The position numbers were made by a program, and so were the translations under genes. The notes under the pieces were generated by a model. It was not told the origin of the DNA and searched no databases. It worked only from the letters and a program-made list of their open reading frames with translations. From Struthio camelus (Eukaryota; Chordata; Aves; Struthioniformes; Struthionidae), in the NCBI RefSeq assembly GCF_040807025.1, contig NC_090946.1, positions 81,218,641 through 81,282,640 of the forward strand: DNA of 64,000 nucleotides, read 5' to 3'. Positions within the stretch are counted from its first letter, which is position 1, and every line of letters starts with the position of its first letter. Positions 1-10,146 of this stretch are shown piece by piece.

Positions 1-470
1 CTGACAACTGCTCACTCAGCAGTTAAAGACTGGTGACATGTAAACAAGGCTGCAGGGTAGAGCAGGAAAGCAGAAGAAGAAAAATTTATTCCAGGTGAGT
101 TCACATGCTTCTTGCTCGGGAATAGCTACCTACCTCTTCTAAAAGGGTGGCAGGAAGCTACAGTAGAGATACAACAGGTTAAGACAGCCTCACGCTGCAA
201 GTTAACTGAACCCGCAACCTTGGCACACAGAACATCTTACAGCCCAAAGCTGCTGCTGCTGCTGGGACAGGCCACTGCGAACAGCCTGTGGCTATGCACG
301 GAGGCCACTTTATCAGCAGTCTCTTCTAACTTATCACAAACTAAAGCAATGAACTCAGGCCTAGCAGAGTCACGCTTATTTTTATACAACGCTAGAAGAG
401 ACATGGCAGACAATGCACACACTTCTGAAGAACTCCAACTTAAAACAACTGACACAAGAATAGTAATTAC

Positions 471-554
471 CGTAGTTATAGGCTGGCTCCAAGTAAAAGT
501 TTCAGTGTCCAGAACATGTACGTGGTCATTCCACCCTCTAGGAAGACCTGAATT
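471..554 (-). CDS. KLHDC2: KLHDC2 coding exon 6 (last one in window)
   Basis: 84 nt, residues 185-212, NSGLPRGWNDHVHV to QPITT. Trp192 matches human Trp191 of the degron pocket. Acceptor TTAAAG, donor GTAATT. The following intron runs off the left edge; bases 1-470 hold no segment resembling the next expected kelch exon (GKAPSPRAAH-like). Confidence 0.94.
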
Positions 555-3500
555 CTTTAAAAATATTCAACAAGGAACAAGTTTTAATAAGCATTAATCA
601 AATATTAGATTTAAAGTTTAAACAGAAATTATTTCAAGGTGGGAAAAGTTTGCTCACCCAAAAAGAGGTTTCATCAAATTCAAAAGTTCCCCGTTGTTTC
701 CCTTCAGGAAAATAACCATAGCCTCCAAAAAATATTAGCCTGAAACAGAAAATGCATCAAGATCTATTAGGTATATAATATCACATTCATTGCTACAAAT
801 TACAGCTATGTAAAGGCTGTACTCAAACAGAAGACAGGAAAACCAGGGAAGCCCCTTTGGCTTCACTACTCCTAATATGTCTACAACGCAAGTTATCCAG
901 ATGTGGAGCCCTATCCCTTGCCTCAAGTACCCTGCCACCCACATTAAATCCCTCTGTAGCTCTTTCCCAGGCCTCAGGCTCCCAAGTTTTGCTCTGGTTC
1001 CAAGCGTGAAGCTACGGGGCCTGCTGCTTGGTTGCTGTGCTCAAACCGTCACTACTGGGGCTCCCATACAGCAGCTACTGGTGTTTGTTCCTGCAGTTTC
1101 CTGCCTCCACCCTTTCCGAGGCCTTTGCACATTTTCCCTGAGCCCAAAATATGGGTTGGGTTTACAGACACTGCTGTAAAAAGCAAAGGGAAAGCACATG
1201 GGGTGCGAGTGAAACACATACCACGTACAGCAGGCAGAGAATAGAGGGAAGTCACTCTGAACTGAGGTCCAAAAAGGAGACTGAAAGGAAAAGCTCAAGT
1301 GCCTGCTCTCTCTCAGTGGTTCGGTGCAGGCTCCTGCACTAAATCCATGTGCAAGTCCCTCTGCAACCAGCACCTGCACTGCCCCACACCAACGCTTGCC
1401 TGAAAGCACGGGCTTGTACAGTTTTCTGCTCTCCCTCTGCAGGGCTGATGCAGCCTGAAGACTGCCCAGCACCCAGAGCCGTCAGCGCTTCCCAAGACAC
1501 TGATGACTCGAGAAATCAGCTGCTCGGGTGCAGCCCCGGACACGGTCACTGTGGAGATGTGCACTGCCTGTGTGGGACTGGCAGGACAGGGCATCAGGAG
1601 AGCAAGGCAAGCGACACTTCGGGCAGCAAACTCCCTACCACTGAAGCTGCCCAGGAAGAGTTTTATTTTTTTTTTTTTTGGTTAGGAAAGACTTTTTTCT
1701 TCACACTTTTTTGTTTTGTTTCAAAGCCTGAAGAGCAGTTACTGTGAGCAATCAGTTACTTATCTGATTTTACTGCTCTTTTTGTCTCTTACAATGCAAT
1801 TTACATTTACATTTTATGTTTGCGGTTCAGTGCTCATTAGAAATGAATGGCATGGTTTTGCCAGAAAGTTTTATTAAATTAGGAGGTAACAGGAAACCAT
1901 CTACACCACCTAAGTGCAAGCTCACAACTCCAATCTAGCACAGATTTACACCTAAAATGGTTCTCAAGGGACAAACAAGAACAACAATAAAAAACCTCTC
2001 AGCCTTCCAACAACGACGCTACAAAATTCACCACACAGCAGGCATTGTAATAATGAGCTTTCTCTCCATGTTGAGAATCTACAAAGTAGCATCACAGGCA
2101 CTTTCCAACCTTTCATGAGTCTGTACAGTGAATGCCGCAGAACGCGTAACGCACAAAGCACTGCGGGCATCTGTAGCCAGTTATACACCAAAATCACCAT
2201 ACATGACCCAGACACAAGCGTATCTGGCATCCCCGATTTCCTCTGCCTCAGGGGAGCCAGATTCGATATAACCAAGACCAGCTGTGTTAACAGGAAGCAG
2301 ATGCCTGTGCTGTCCAGGTAAGGCTTTGCAAGTAATGCTTGAAAAATTCCCTAACGTAACAGTAAGAACACGTAACCTTGCCAGTTTTGACCAAAGCCAG
2401 GAACCCTCCGAGAAGCCAGCGCTAGGCAGACACCCCAAGAACAGAGCTAAAAGCCCCTGCCTTCCCCTGAGATAATTCACTCCCACACCCCACCTCCTGA
2501 ACAGCTGGGACAGCAAGCGTGTGGAAGTGGGAAACTACCTACAACAAGGGCTTTCCTCAGTCTATCCTACAGTGCCAAAGGCTGGGACAAGCTCATCACG
2601 CAGCTCACTCTCGAAGAGACTAGCACTACCCTAGCTGAACACGGGGGCAAGGCAGCAGCAATATTTTGCACATCAGCTCTTCCAGCTTTAACACCTTATC
2701 TCAATCCTCCTCATCTTTTCCAAGGTTTGAAATGCCAAAAGGCCTTCTGGCATGTCTTGGACACGATCCCAACATATTAAATCGGATAACATCAACAGCA
2801 GTTCATCTAACACATTCCTTGTTTTGTGTAACCAGCACAAACATCTTGAACTAAGCATGTCAAAAAGGCACACGCAATTTTAAATTAAAACAGCTTCCCA
2901 TTCTTGACCTATCAAAGAAACGCAAGCTGTCCCACAAGACATGACCAAAAGATTGTATTTTGCAAGGTACCAGGAATTCCAGAATAGGCTTATATGAAGA
3001 TTAATTCCAGATGCAATTGCTAAGAGGAATGACGCTGATACAAGTAACCAGGATGCAGTATCTTTAAAGTAATGCCCTGAGAATGTGGAGCATTTGCCTT
3101 TAATGAGCCTGTATTTTGGACTGTGACTCACATGGATATTTTGCAGCTTATACGTAAACAAATTAGGAGGGAGGTTTTTCATTTAAGGAAGGTTAAAGGA
3201 CTGAACAGTTTTAAAAGGCTAGCTGGGGAACAAACCCAGCATTTTCCTGAAGCACGTATGCGCTGCAGTCAAAAAGTCCTTTGGCAGTTTTTATTCAAAC
3301 AAAAAGACACAACAGTGATGAGACTAAGAGTGATTAAAAGCAAACACGCGCAAGGATAGCTGTGCTGACTTCATTGCTGGAGCCTTACTTGTTTTTGTAA
3401 ACCCAAACGCCAAGTTTGTCCTTTGATGAAGGGGGGACCCCCTGACATTCTACTCTGACCCACTGCAGCACTTTGTCCGTGGATCTGGAATTTAACATGT

Positions 3501-6500
3501 AGAACTGTAGAAAATAAAAAGATTTTTTTACCCACACAGTTAGCTTAAAGCTTAAGTCTGATTGATGTTAATGTATTAACTTTTAACTAGCATGTATCAG
3601 CACAGAAGTACTTTAAAAGCTCTTTTCCTAACTACACAGAGCACTGGCAACGTTTTGTACAAAACATGGAGCCAAAGATCCTTATCGTTTTGCAGATTCA
3701 AGCCCAAAATACCCTTTTATAAAAGCAAGAGAACTACGGACACTGAGTTTTACCGTCTGGAAGCTGAAATAGGATAAAACGAAGGTGTGTACAAAGTAGC
3801 AACTTCCTTACAATAAAAAAATCTGGTCAAGAAAAAACTTTTTTTTTATGGTAGCAACCCTTCTTTGCACATTACATCATTTTACATAGAGAGAAATAGC
3901 TGGTACAGATATATAAAGTAACTGAAATGTAGCAGTATCACTCACAGGAAGAAAGGAAGTCACACACTATAAATTCAGTTTGTTTCAGACTGTTTGCAAG
4001 CATTGCCCCAGGTTACTTTCAGTTTATATTTAAAAGCAAGGCCAACATTATTTAATTTAAATCACAATTTCAGAACATGGTAAAATACCATCAGAAACTC
4101 CAGAAAAGAGTAACGTTTCAAATAACCACAGAGCAGTTTCAAATCACCTCCTGATCTTATTTCAGTGACCTCCAGAAACTCTTAGCTTTCAAAAAAAGTA
4201 AACCCAAAAGCACCAAAGCAATACAACTTACAGGATGAACTGCTCTAGAACTGCGGCCAGAACAATAACAGGCCGTGGTGCTTTTTCAGCGATGTAAAGC
4301 TACCAGAGTACAATCATCATGTGAAACGATGCAGAGCTGAAGGTTTACACGTTTTCCAAACTTCACATGATCTGACCTGTTGCCCTGAACTGGTATAAGT
4401 TAGCCAGCTGATCACCTGCACGAAAACAATGCAAGTGGCAAACACTATATTTTGTTAGTTAAAACCTCTTTGGCAAGCACAAAAAGAACACGGCTTCAAT
4501 TAGTTCAGATCTGGGGAAGCTGCTGAGAGGATGAGAGAGCTGGTTATCTGCTTCCAAGAAATACAGATATAGCCAGCAGATGAAAGTATTACGTTGCAGA
4601 AGCCACAGAGGACACAGTGACTGGATACGTGTTCAGCATCCCCCATTATTAACATTTAAGCTCTGAAACGAGATCCAACCTGTCCTGCCATTCAGAAGAA
4701 AATGCTTTTGTGATCTGTTAAGATGATACATTTGCTCTGGATGGATTTTAATGAACTGAAAAGTCCGTCTCTGTTTTACAAAATGGAATCAAAAGCTAAT
4801 GAGGAGAAACTTCTTTGTGAAGAAGGATTTATCTTTAAATTACTGACCTTGTTTGTATTGCCACGTGCGTGATGTCCTCCAAATAGGTACACAACTCTGT
4901 CTACACACACCGCACAGCTTCCAGACATGGAAGGTGGAACATCTCCCTCTGTTTTACTTTTCTTCCTAGAAGCAGAGTTCAAAATAGTTTATCTGATAAA
5001 AATGGACAACAATGATTTTGTCTGGAAGTTTTTAACGTTACTTGTATGTTTTTAATTAAGGCAAGTCTTTGAGGACCATTCAGTTATGAGTTTCTGATGC
5101 CCTTGTAGACGCAAGCACATATTACAGGGGGAGGTGGGGAAAAGGTAATTTTAATTAATACACTTTTCATGGGGGAGAAGTCCTGTCTGCCCAGTTCAGG
5201 AGTTTGATATGCCTTTCACATTCGTGAAAATTCCAGAAAGATCCCCAGGCAAAGAAAAGATGCACCTGTGTAAGCGGAAGGTTTTTATTTTGCTACGTAT
5301 TTCAATAAGTCTTACAACCACAGAGAGGAGCTTCCATTCCACGTTCGAGGCCCTCCTCAGCCACAACGACAACTGCAAACCCAGTGCTGAAATTGCACTT
5401 ACTTTAAAGAGCTGAGGGGACTAGGCTTTGCCATGCAAGGTCCTACCTATCTACAGAATTGCAGCATTACGCTCCCTTGTCTTGCACTATCACGTACACA
5501 GGTTTCACACAACTTCCAGGTTCCTAGTGGTCTAGGAGACCACAGTAGTTTCCTCAGCTGTATAAACGTTTAAAAACAACTGCTTACAAGGAAAATAAAC
5601 AAAAAATTCCATGTCGCTTCTCTCATTCATTTACCGCTGCACTCACAAGTGGTACAAATGCACTTTACAGAAACTATATCCTGTACCAGGCATCCCAAAA
5701 CGCTTCATATCGGTGGCTGTGTGATCAACAACTCCTGTGATTCCTGCATGGGCCGTCTAAGTTGCCTCTCCTACTTCACCCACCTCATCCCTGTGAAAAA
5801 TGTATTCATAGTTTTTACAAGAAAAAGAAAGCTTTAGAAATGTTTTACACCTTTAAGCAACACTTTGTTAGGTGGGAACACAGAGATCAGACACGTCTCT
5901 AGAGACGACCACCATCCTGGACGCAGACCCTCAGTGTGCTTTCTGTATCAAATTGAGAATTTCTCATTTTTTCCATAAAATGAAAATTAGTAAGTTAATT
6001 GTTTACTGTACCATCTTCCAGTTTCCATGTTGTAGATCCATATCTCATCTCTAGGTAGATAGAAGTCATAAAACCCCCTAACTTGGGCGTTCTGCAGAAC
6101 AGTACAGAAAAGGCAGCGTTAGAAGGACACTTGACATACGCAGCTGCAAGTTCCTGTGAATTTTCACACCCCCTCAGAGATCTAACTGTGAAAAAGAAAA
6201 CAGCAGGAGCAGTGCCTGCTGCACTTCTGTATCTCTCACCTGCAGAACAGCCCTTCGAGAGCAGCTATCAGCCTCATTAGCTTCTGCTGGAGACCAGACA
6301 AGCTTCCAACAGAGCCAGAGACTGGCATCTACGAAAGGCAGTTAAACCTTCCTTTCATACCCCAAGCAGGATATCCAGGGTAAATAAATGAGCCACAATT
6401 TTCTTTTCAACTCCCCTACCCTCTGCACGACACTAGCAGAACAATACACCAAAGTTTTACTTTCAGCTACCGATTTATCTACTGAGTTCACTGTCAAATA

Positions 6501-7103
6501 AAAAGTTCATCTTCATTGTTAAAATTCAAAATGGCTTGGTTCTGCTTGCAGTGCATGATAAACACCCAACCCACAGTCACTGACATACAAAATACAGTTG
6601 TGCTAACAATGCTGTAAATAAAAGTGCGATTTTGCATAGTCTGCATCTCAAATCACAGAGTATTTCCTTCTCTTCTAACAGGAACATCAGCTCGTTGAGA
6701 AAGGCAAACAACACCTTGCACCCCACAAAGTTATCTGCTTGCCAAGATCTGTATTAACACTCACGATTATTTCATCATTTCAAAACTCTTAAACCTCACA
6801 TTCTAATTCATTAACTGGAATTTTTTGTTTGTTTGTTTGTTTTTCAGGGCAGAGATAACTTTACAGACTCACTTCCAAACTACTGGGACATGTTCCCAGC
6901 ACCATGGGCAGCAAAAGGCTTACTTAGCAGGGACAGAAACAGCATACCTTATAGCCTCCCCAGACGTACATGCAGCGTCCATCAGTGACTGCCACGTGCC
7001 CGCTACGCTCAGCGGGGCTATCGTTCTCCAGTTGTTCAAAGTTGTCCTCAGCTGGAGCTGGGAGCTCTTCATCTGCCTGCAGGTCTTCGTTATCATCAGC
7101 CAT
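471..7103 (-). CDS. KLHDC2: KLHDC2, kelch domain-containing 2 (5' six coding exons; 3' part off window)
   Basis: Partial coding region, join of 7103-6948, 6091-6012, 4965-4848, 3504-3389, 739-658 and 554-471 on the minus strand, giving residues 1-212 (the human protein has about 406). The product is a kelch beta-propeller. From family knowledge it is the substrate receptor of a CUL2-Elongin ligase that binds C-terminal Gly-Gly degrons. Visible kelch double-glycine blades are VWGGYK (about 47-52), YLFGGHH (about 107) and FFGGYGY (about 160). Degron-pocket residues known from human (Lys147, Tyr163, Trp191) are present here as K148, Y164 and W192, shifted by one because the N-terminus is one residue longer. 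The N-terminal 30 residues are acidic and diverge from human; the rest is close to human. All five internal introns are GT-AG and keep frame. The C-terminal half, including the Elongin/cullin-binding tail, is outside the window. It lies downstream of paralogue KLHDC1 on the same strand. Confidence 0.95.
658..739 (-). CDS. KLHDC2: KLHDC2 coding exon 5
   Basis: 82 nt, residues 158-184, LIFFGGYGYFPEGK to FDETSFW. Tyr164 corresponds to human Tyr163 in the diGly pocket. Acceptor TTTCAG, donor GTGAGC. The next intron (555-657) is only 103 bp. Confidence 0.95.
3389..3504 (-). CDS. KLHDC2: KLHDC2 coding exon 4
   Basis: 116 nt, residues 119-157, FYMLNSRSTDKVLQW to WVYKNK. Contains SKDKLG, whose Lys (K148) corresponds to the human degron-binding Lys147. 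Acceptor CTACAG, donor GTAAGG; the final Lys codon is split AA|G. Confidence 0.95.
4848..4965 (-). CDS. KLHDC2: KLHDC2 coding exon 3
   Basis: 118 nt, residues 80-118, containing EGDVPPSMSGSCAV and YLFGGHHARGNTNK. Acceptor TTCTAG, donor GTCAGT. Its length equals that of KLHDC1 exon 3, which encodes the homologous EGELPTSMSGSCGA segment. Confidence 0.96.
6012..6091 (-). CDS. KLHDC2: KLHDC2 coding exon 2
   Basis: Residues 53-79, beginning NAQVRGFYDFYLPR and ending METGRW, with the last Trp codon split TG|G. Acceptor CTGCAG, donor GTACAG. Length is 80 nt, versus 71 nt for the matching KLHDC1 exon. Confidence 0.95.
6948..7103 (-). CDS. KLHDC2: KLHDC2 coding exon 1
   Basis: Residues 1-52, starting MADDNEDLQADEEL and ending at VWGGYK, followed by donor GTATGC. 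The ATG at 7103 matches the human protein start, and an in-frame TAG lies 12 bases upstream, so no longer in-frame N-terminus is possible from this exon. The exon holds the acidic leader and the first kelch strands (AERSGHVAV). Confidence 0.95.
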
Positions 7104-8929
7104 TTCGATACAGCACTACGTGCACAGAATAACATATAGTATGGAGCTTTGAAAGCCAGCAGGGGAAACCACCAGAGGGGGGGGAAAAAAAAACCCTATA
7201 CGCTGCTGCTTCTTTCGTAATGACGTTTCAGTGGAAGAAGTCATGCCATGACTCAAGAAACTTTCAGATAGGGATTCCTGAGTTGTGTATAATTTACAAT
7301 GGTTTCAGTTGCCAATTTTAGCAGATATCTCCTTTTGTGGTTTTTGGTGGTTTTCTTTTCTTTTTTTTTTTTTAAACACTTAGCTATGAATTGATGAACA
7401 AAAAAGCTCTGCACAGAGGTAACAACACACAATGGAGTAAATTTAAAGGCTTTGTCTATGCTGTGGTTTTCACAAAAGTCTTCACTCCTGCAACCTTTCA
7501 GGCAAAGTCCCTAAGTCAAGTCTCCCACACATAAACTGTCCCAAAACCAGCCACTCTGGAACAACGTTACCTCAAGTGAAATAGAAAGCAAAGCCAGCCA
7601 CTTGCACCAAATCACACTGGCACAGAGGAGGCCGAAATCTAACGCACCCTGGAAAGAAGGATGTGCGCCCAGGGGTACGTAAGTGCAACTTCCCCGCCAG
7701 CGCTTTGCTACGTGAGCAGCCACCAGGCCATGCTGTGACAGGGGTCACTGGTAATTCAAAGCCCCAGTCGTGGGAGGAACCAAGCCAGGAGGAGAGGCTG
7801 AAGTCAGCCCTGCCAGGTCATCCTGGAAGCTGTCTGTACGCTCTGCCTCAGCCTGTAAGGGAGCAGGGGAACCCCTGGAAAGCCAACCGTTACTTTCCAC
7901 TTGTGAGCCACACTCCAGGTTCCCTTCTGCTCCCAGTTTTTGTAAGCACACGGCTTAAGGCTGTCACCATACAAAGATTTTCATACCCAGATCAAAAGGT
8001 CAGGAAAGCTGGACAGCCCAAGCCAGAGTTTCGTGCAACTAGGCAAAGAAACAGAACAGAAAAGGACCTCAATGAGACTCCCAAACCCTGCACTCCAACG
8101 AGATTAAGAACATCTAGGCAATTCCTGACAGATTTTCACTTAGTTTTTCTTTGAAGCTCCAGTGAAGGAGACACCACACCGCTCTGGACAGTTTATTCTT
8201 CCTTTGAAAGTTTTTCTCATGCCTCAGTGAAATCTGTTTTACTATAAACTAAGCAGATTTTTACTGTCCTCTCCCCAATCATTTTTCTTTATTTTTTTTA
8301 CAACACTCTACCACATACTGGACAACTCCTGCCTTCCCCCTTTGCCTTTTTTATTCCTGTACTAAAGTGCTTCTGTCCTCCCAAGTCACTGCAAGTCTCA
8401 AGCCCTTCGTGACTCCCTCCACGTTGTCCATACCCTTCACGATGCCCAGACACACCAGGAGCAGCCTCCTCAGCCTTGAGGAAGATCGGATAAACGACCT
8501 CTCCTGCCACGCTTACACCACGCGACGCGATTTTAGCCCCAACGGCGCAGTGCTGGAGCAACCCCCCACCACAGCACGTATCAGAGCCGTTAACTCCCCC
8601 CCTTCCCCGGCCCTTCTTGTTTTCCGCACGGGTCTGAAGTTCACCCCCACCCCCCCGCGCCCCAAAGGCGTATCCTCGCCCTCGGGCCTGCTTTATCCCC
8701 CGCACTCCTCGCCCCAAGCCCCGCGCGTCAAGGCCCGGCCCCCCTCGCGTCCCGTGGGAGCCGCCGCAGCCCCGGGGCCCTGCCGAGCCGGCTCCCTCCC
8801 GCCCCTAACGATCACCGGGAGCGGGGCGGGAGGAAGCCGAGCCGCGGCCGCCCCCTACCCCGAGATTCCCCCCCCTCGCCCGCCGCGGCCCGAGGGGCAC
8901 CGAGCCGCCGCCGCCGCCGCCCCCCTCAC
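7104..8929 (-). other. KLHDC2: Probable KLHDC2 5'UTR intron
   Basis: The CpG island lies 1.3-2 kb upstream of the first coding exon, so the mRNA probably begins in an untranslated exon there and splices to just upstream of ATG 7103. A good donor (CTGAG|GTGAGG) sits at 8930/8929. The acceptor is uncertain: candidates are CTTTCAAAG near 7150, after a long pyrimidine run, or GTGCACGTAG near 7119. A 163-codon open frame on the plus strand (7663-8154) resembles no protein I know and I treat it as chance. Confidence 0.55.
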
Positions 8930-9010
8930 CTCAGCGAGCCGCGCTCAGCGTCAACATCCGCCTCAGGCAGCCGCTTCCGGCCGCGCCGCGCAGGCGCCGT
9001 GCGGCGCCGC
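8930..9010 (-). other. KLHDC2: Candidate KLHDC2 untranslated exon 1 with 8-codon uORF
   Basis: Reading the minus strand, an ATG at 8957 opens a short frame (MLTLSAAR) whose TGA is at 8933-8931. It is followed by a single G and the splice donor GTGAGG. The exon's 5' end is unknown; the NRF1 and ETS motifs just upstream suggest transcription starts near 8970-9010. Without transcript data this exon is an inference. Confidence 0.45.
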
Positions 9011-9012
9011 CC

Positions 9013-9024
9013 TGCGCATGCGCC
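9013..9024. promoter_or_regulatory. NRF1-type site
   Basis: TGCGCATGCGCC matches the palindromic NRF1 consensus (YGCGCAYGCGCR) apart from its last base. It lies in the KLHDC2 CpG island about 60 bp upstream of the uORF ATG, as expected for a housekeeping TATA-less promoter. Confidence 0.6.
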
Positions 9025-9070
9025 GCCCCCTCCCCCGCCGGGGTCACCCGCAGCGCCGTCTCCCTTGAGG

Positions 9071-9971
9071 CTACACACGTGCTCGCCGAGCTCCCTCCCC
9101 TGCGTTACATCGGGCTTGCAGGTTATAAAAACGGCAAACACTAGTCGAACTTGGCCACCGTTCAACCCTCTAGAAAATTTTAATGACTGCGCTCTCGTTA
9201 ACTAAATATTTGAAACGGAAAAATAGCAAGAACTACAGTGCTCTTTTATAACAATAAATAAGCATAATTTTTAAAAAACAAGACTTAAATGTAAACTTTA
9301 CACACTCAAAATACAATATACAACCTATTTTAAGAAGGACTCAGTGATTACAGAAACACAGCAAAACCATATTATGAGCAGCATGAAAGCTTCCACATAC
9401 AAACTGCAATGTTGCTCATTACAGCTTTTTCTTCAAGTTCTACAGTGTTTTTCTACTTTGAGCAAAATCGCTGGCTCTTAGTAACTAATCGAATGATAGA
9501 ATGTGGCGGAATCGAGTAATAGGATTTGGAATTGTCATATTAGCAAATTAGTTATCTTTTTGAAGAACATCAAGTGTGAACCTTCCAAAGATACTGTGTT
9601 GGACTAATTGTATCGGTTCAGAAATGCTGATGTGATAAGGCTGTAATAAGAGTTAAGACTTAAGCCGTATTTTATCAAACTGAAAACATTTTATATCACC
9701 TGTCACCTACAAAAAGAACAAGTTTTATGGACTCTCTCATTAAGACCACAACAGCAGAAGTTAACAATATATACAAATGAAGTTTTATCAGTTTTCTATA
9801 ATGCAGAAAACAAAAGAGATTTCCATAAAAAGAATGTCTTTGTTCTCAAACCTCACTTAGAAACTCAGCATAACATACAGTTGTTCTGTAGCATTAGTAA
9901 AGTTCACTAACAAAAGACTTTGCTGTACACTGGAAATAAACAAAGTGTTTAACAGTTTTGCTGCCGATCGT
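9071..9971 (-). other. KLHDC1: KLHDC1 3'UTR and short KLHDC1-KLHDC2 gap
   Basis: Only about 0.9 kb separates the KLHDC1 stop from the KLHDC2 CpG island. The stretch is AT-rich and has no coding signal. No AATAAA appears on the minus strand; the best poly(A) hexamer is ATTAAA at 9184-9179, so the KLHDC1 transcript may end almost inside the KLHDC2 promoter. Confidence 0.6.
9179..9184 (-). terminator. Possible KLHDC1 poly(A) signal (ATTAAA)
   Basis: ATTAAA on the minus strand about 790 bases after the KLHDC1 stop codon is the commonest variant of the canonical hexamer. Weaker variants (TATAAA, CATAAA) also occur upstream, so the true 3' end could be earlier. Confidence 0.3.
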
Positions 9972-10146
9972 TCATGTGGTATTAAGTTGACCTTGTCTTT
10001 CAGTTTCAGCTTTTTTCTCTTGCCGGTGGTTAACTGCAGCCCAAAAGGTTATTTTTTTCAGCACCTGCTGCAGAAGTTTGGATGGCAAGCACGGTATTTG
10101 ATTCTGTAGGAGGGTTGCATTTTTACCAATACAGTCAAGAGACAAC
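9972..10146 (-). CDS. KLHDC1: KLHDC1 coding exon 13 and stop
   Basis: Residues 347-404 ending QLNTT then TGA (9974-9972). LSLDCIGKNATLLQ and LPSKLLQQVLKKITFW are close to the human tail, which mediates adaptor binding; the last 20 residues are divergent and charged. The acceptor follows a long pyrimidine run (CTCCCCAG). Confidence 0.95.

Larger units (their letters stand above)
8340..9070. promoter_or_regulatory. KLHDC2: CpG island and KLHDC2 promoter
   Basis: This block is strongly GC- and CpG-rich compared with its AT-rich surroundings and peaks at about 8580-9060. It contains a perfect NRF1-type palindrome TGCGCATGCGCC at 9013-9024 and an ETS-type CCGGAAGCGG (minus strand) at 8971-8980. 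It sits immediately upstream of KLHDC2 on the minus strand and is its only obvious promoter. Very long open frames here come from low stop-codon content and are not genes. Confidence 0.8.

Noticed and set aside
1-470. Search for the next KLHDC2 exon (kelch repeat with PRAAHACA-type motif)
   Set aside because: No frame on the minus strand encodes it here, so the exon must lie left of the window.
112-597. 161-codon open frame on the plus strand
   Set aside because: It is antisense to KLHDC2 exon 6 and its flanking introns; the true coding signal is on the minus strand at 471-554.
7663-8154. 163-codon open frame on the plus strand
   Set aside because: It is antisense within the probable KLHDC2 5'UTR intron, shows no domain or homologue I recognise, and has no splice or promoter context.
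8367-9068. 233-codon open frame on the plus strand
   Set aside because: It lies across the KLHDC2 CpG island; GC-rich sequence has few stop codons. The translation is Pro/Ala/Arg-rich low complexity and antisense to the promoter, with no family resemblance.
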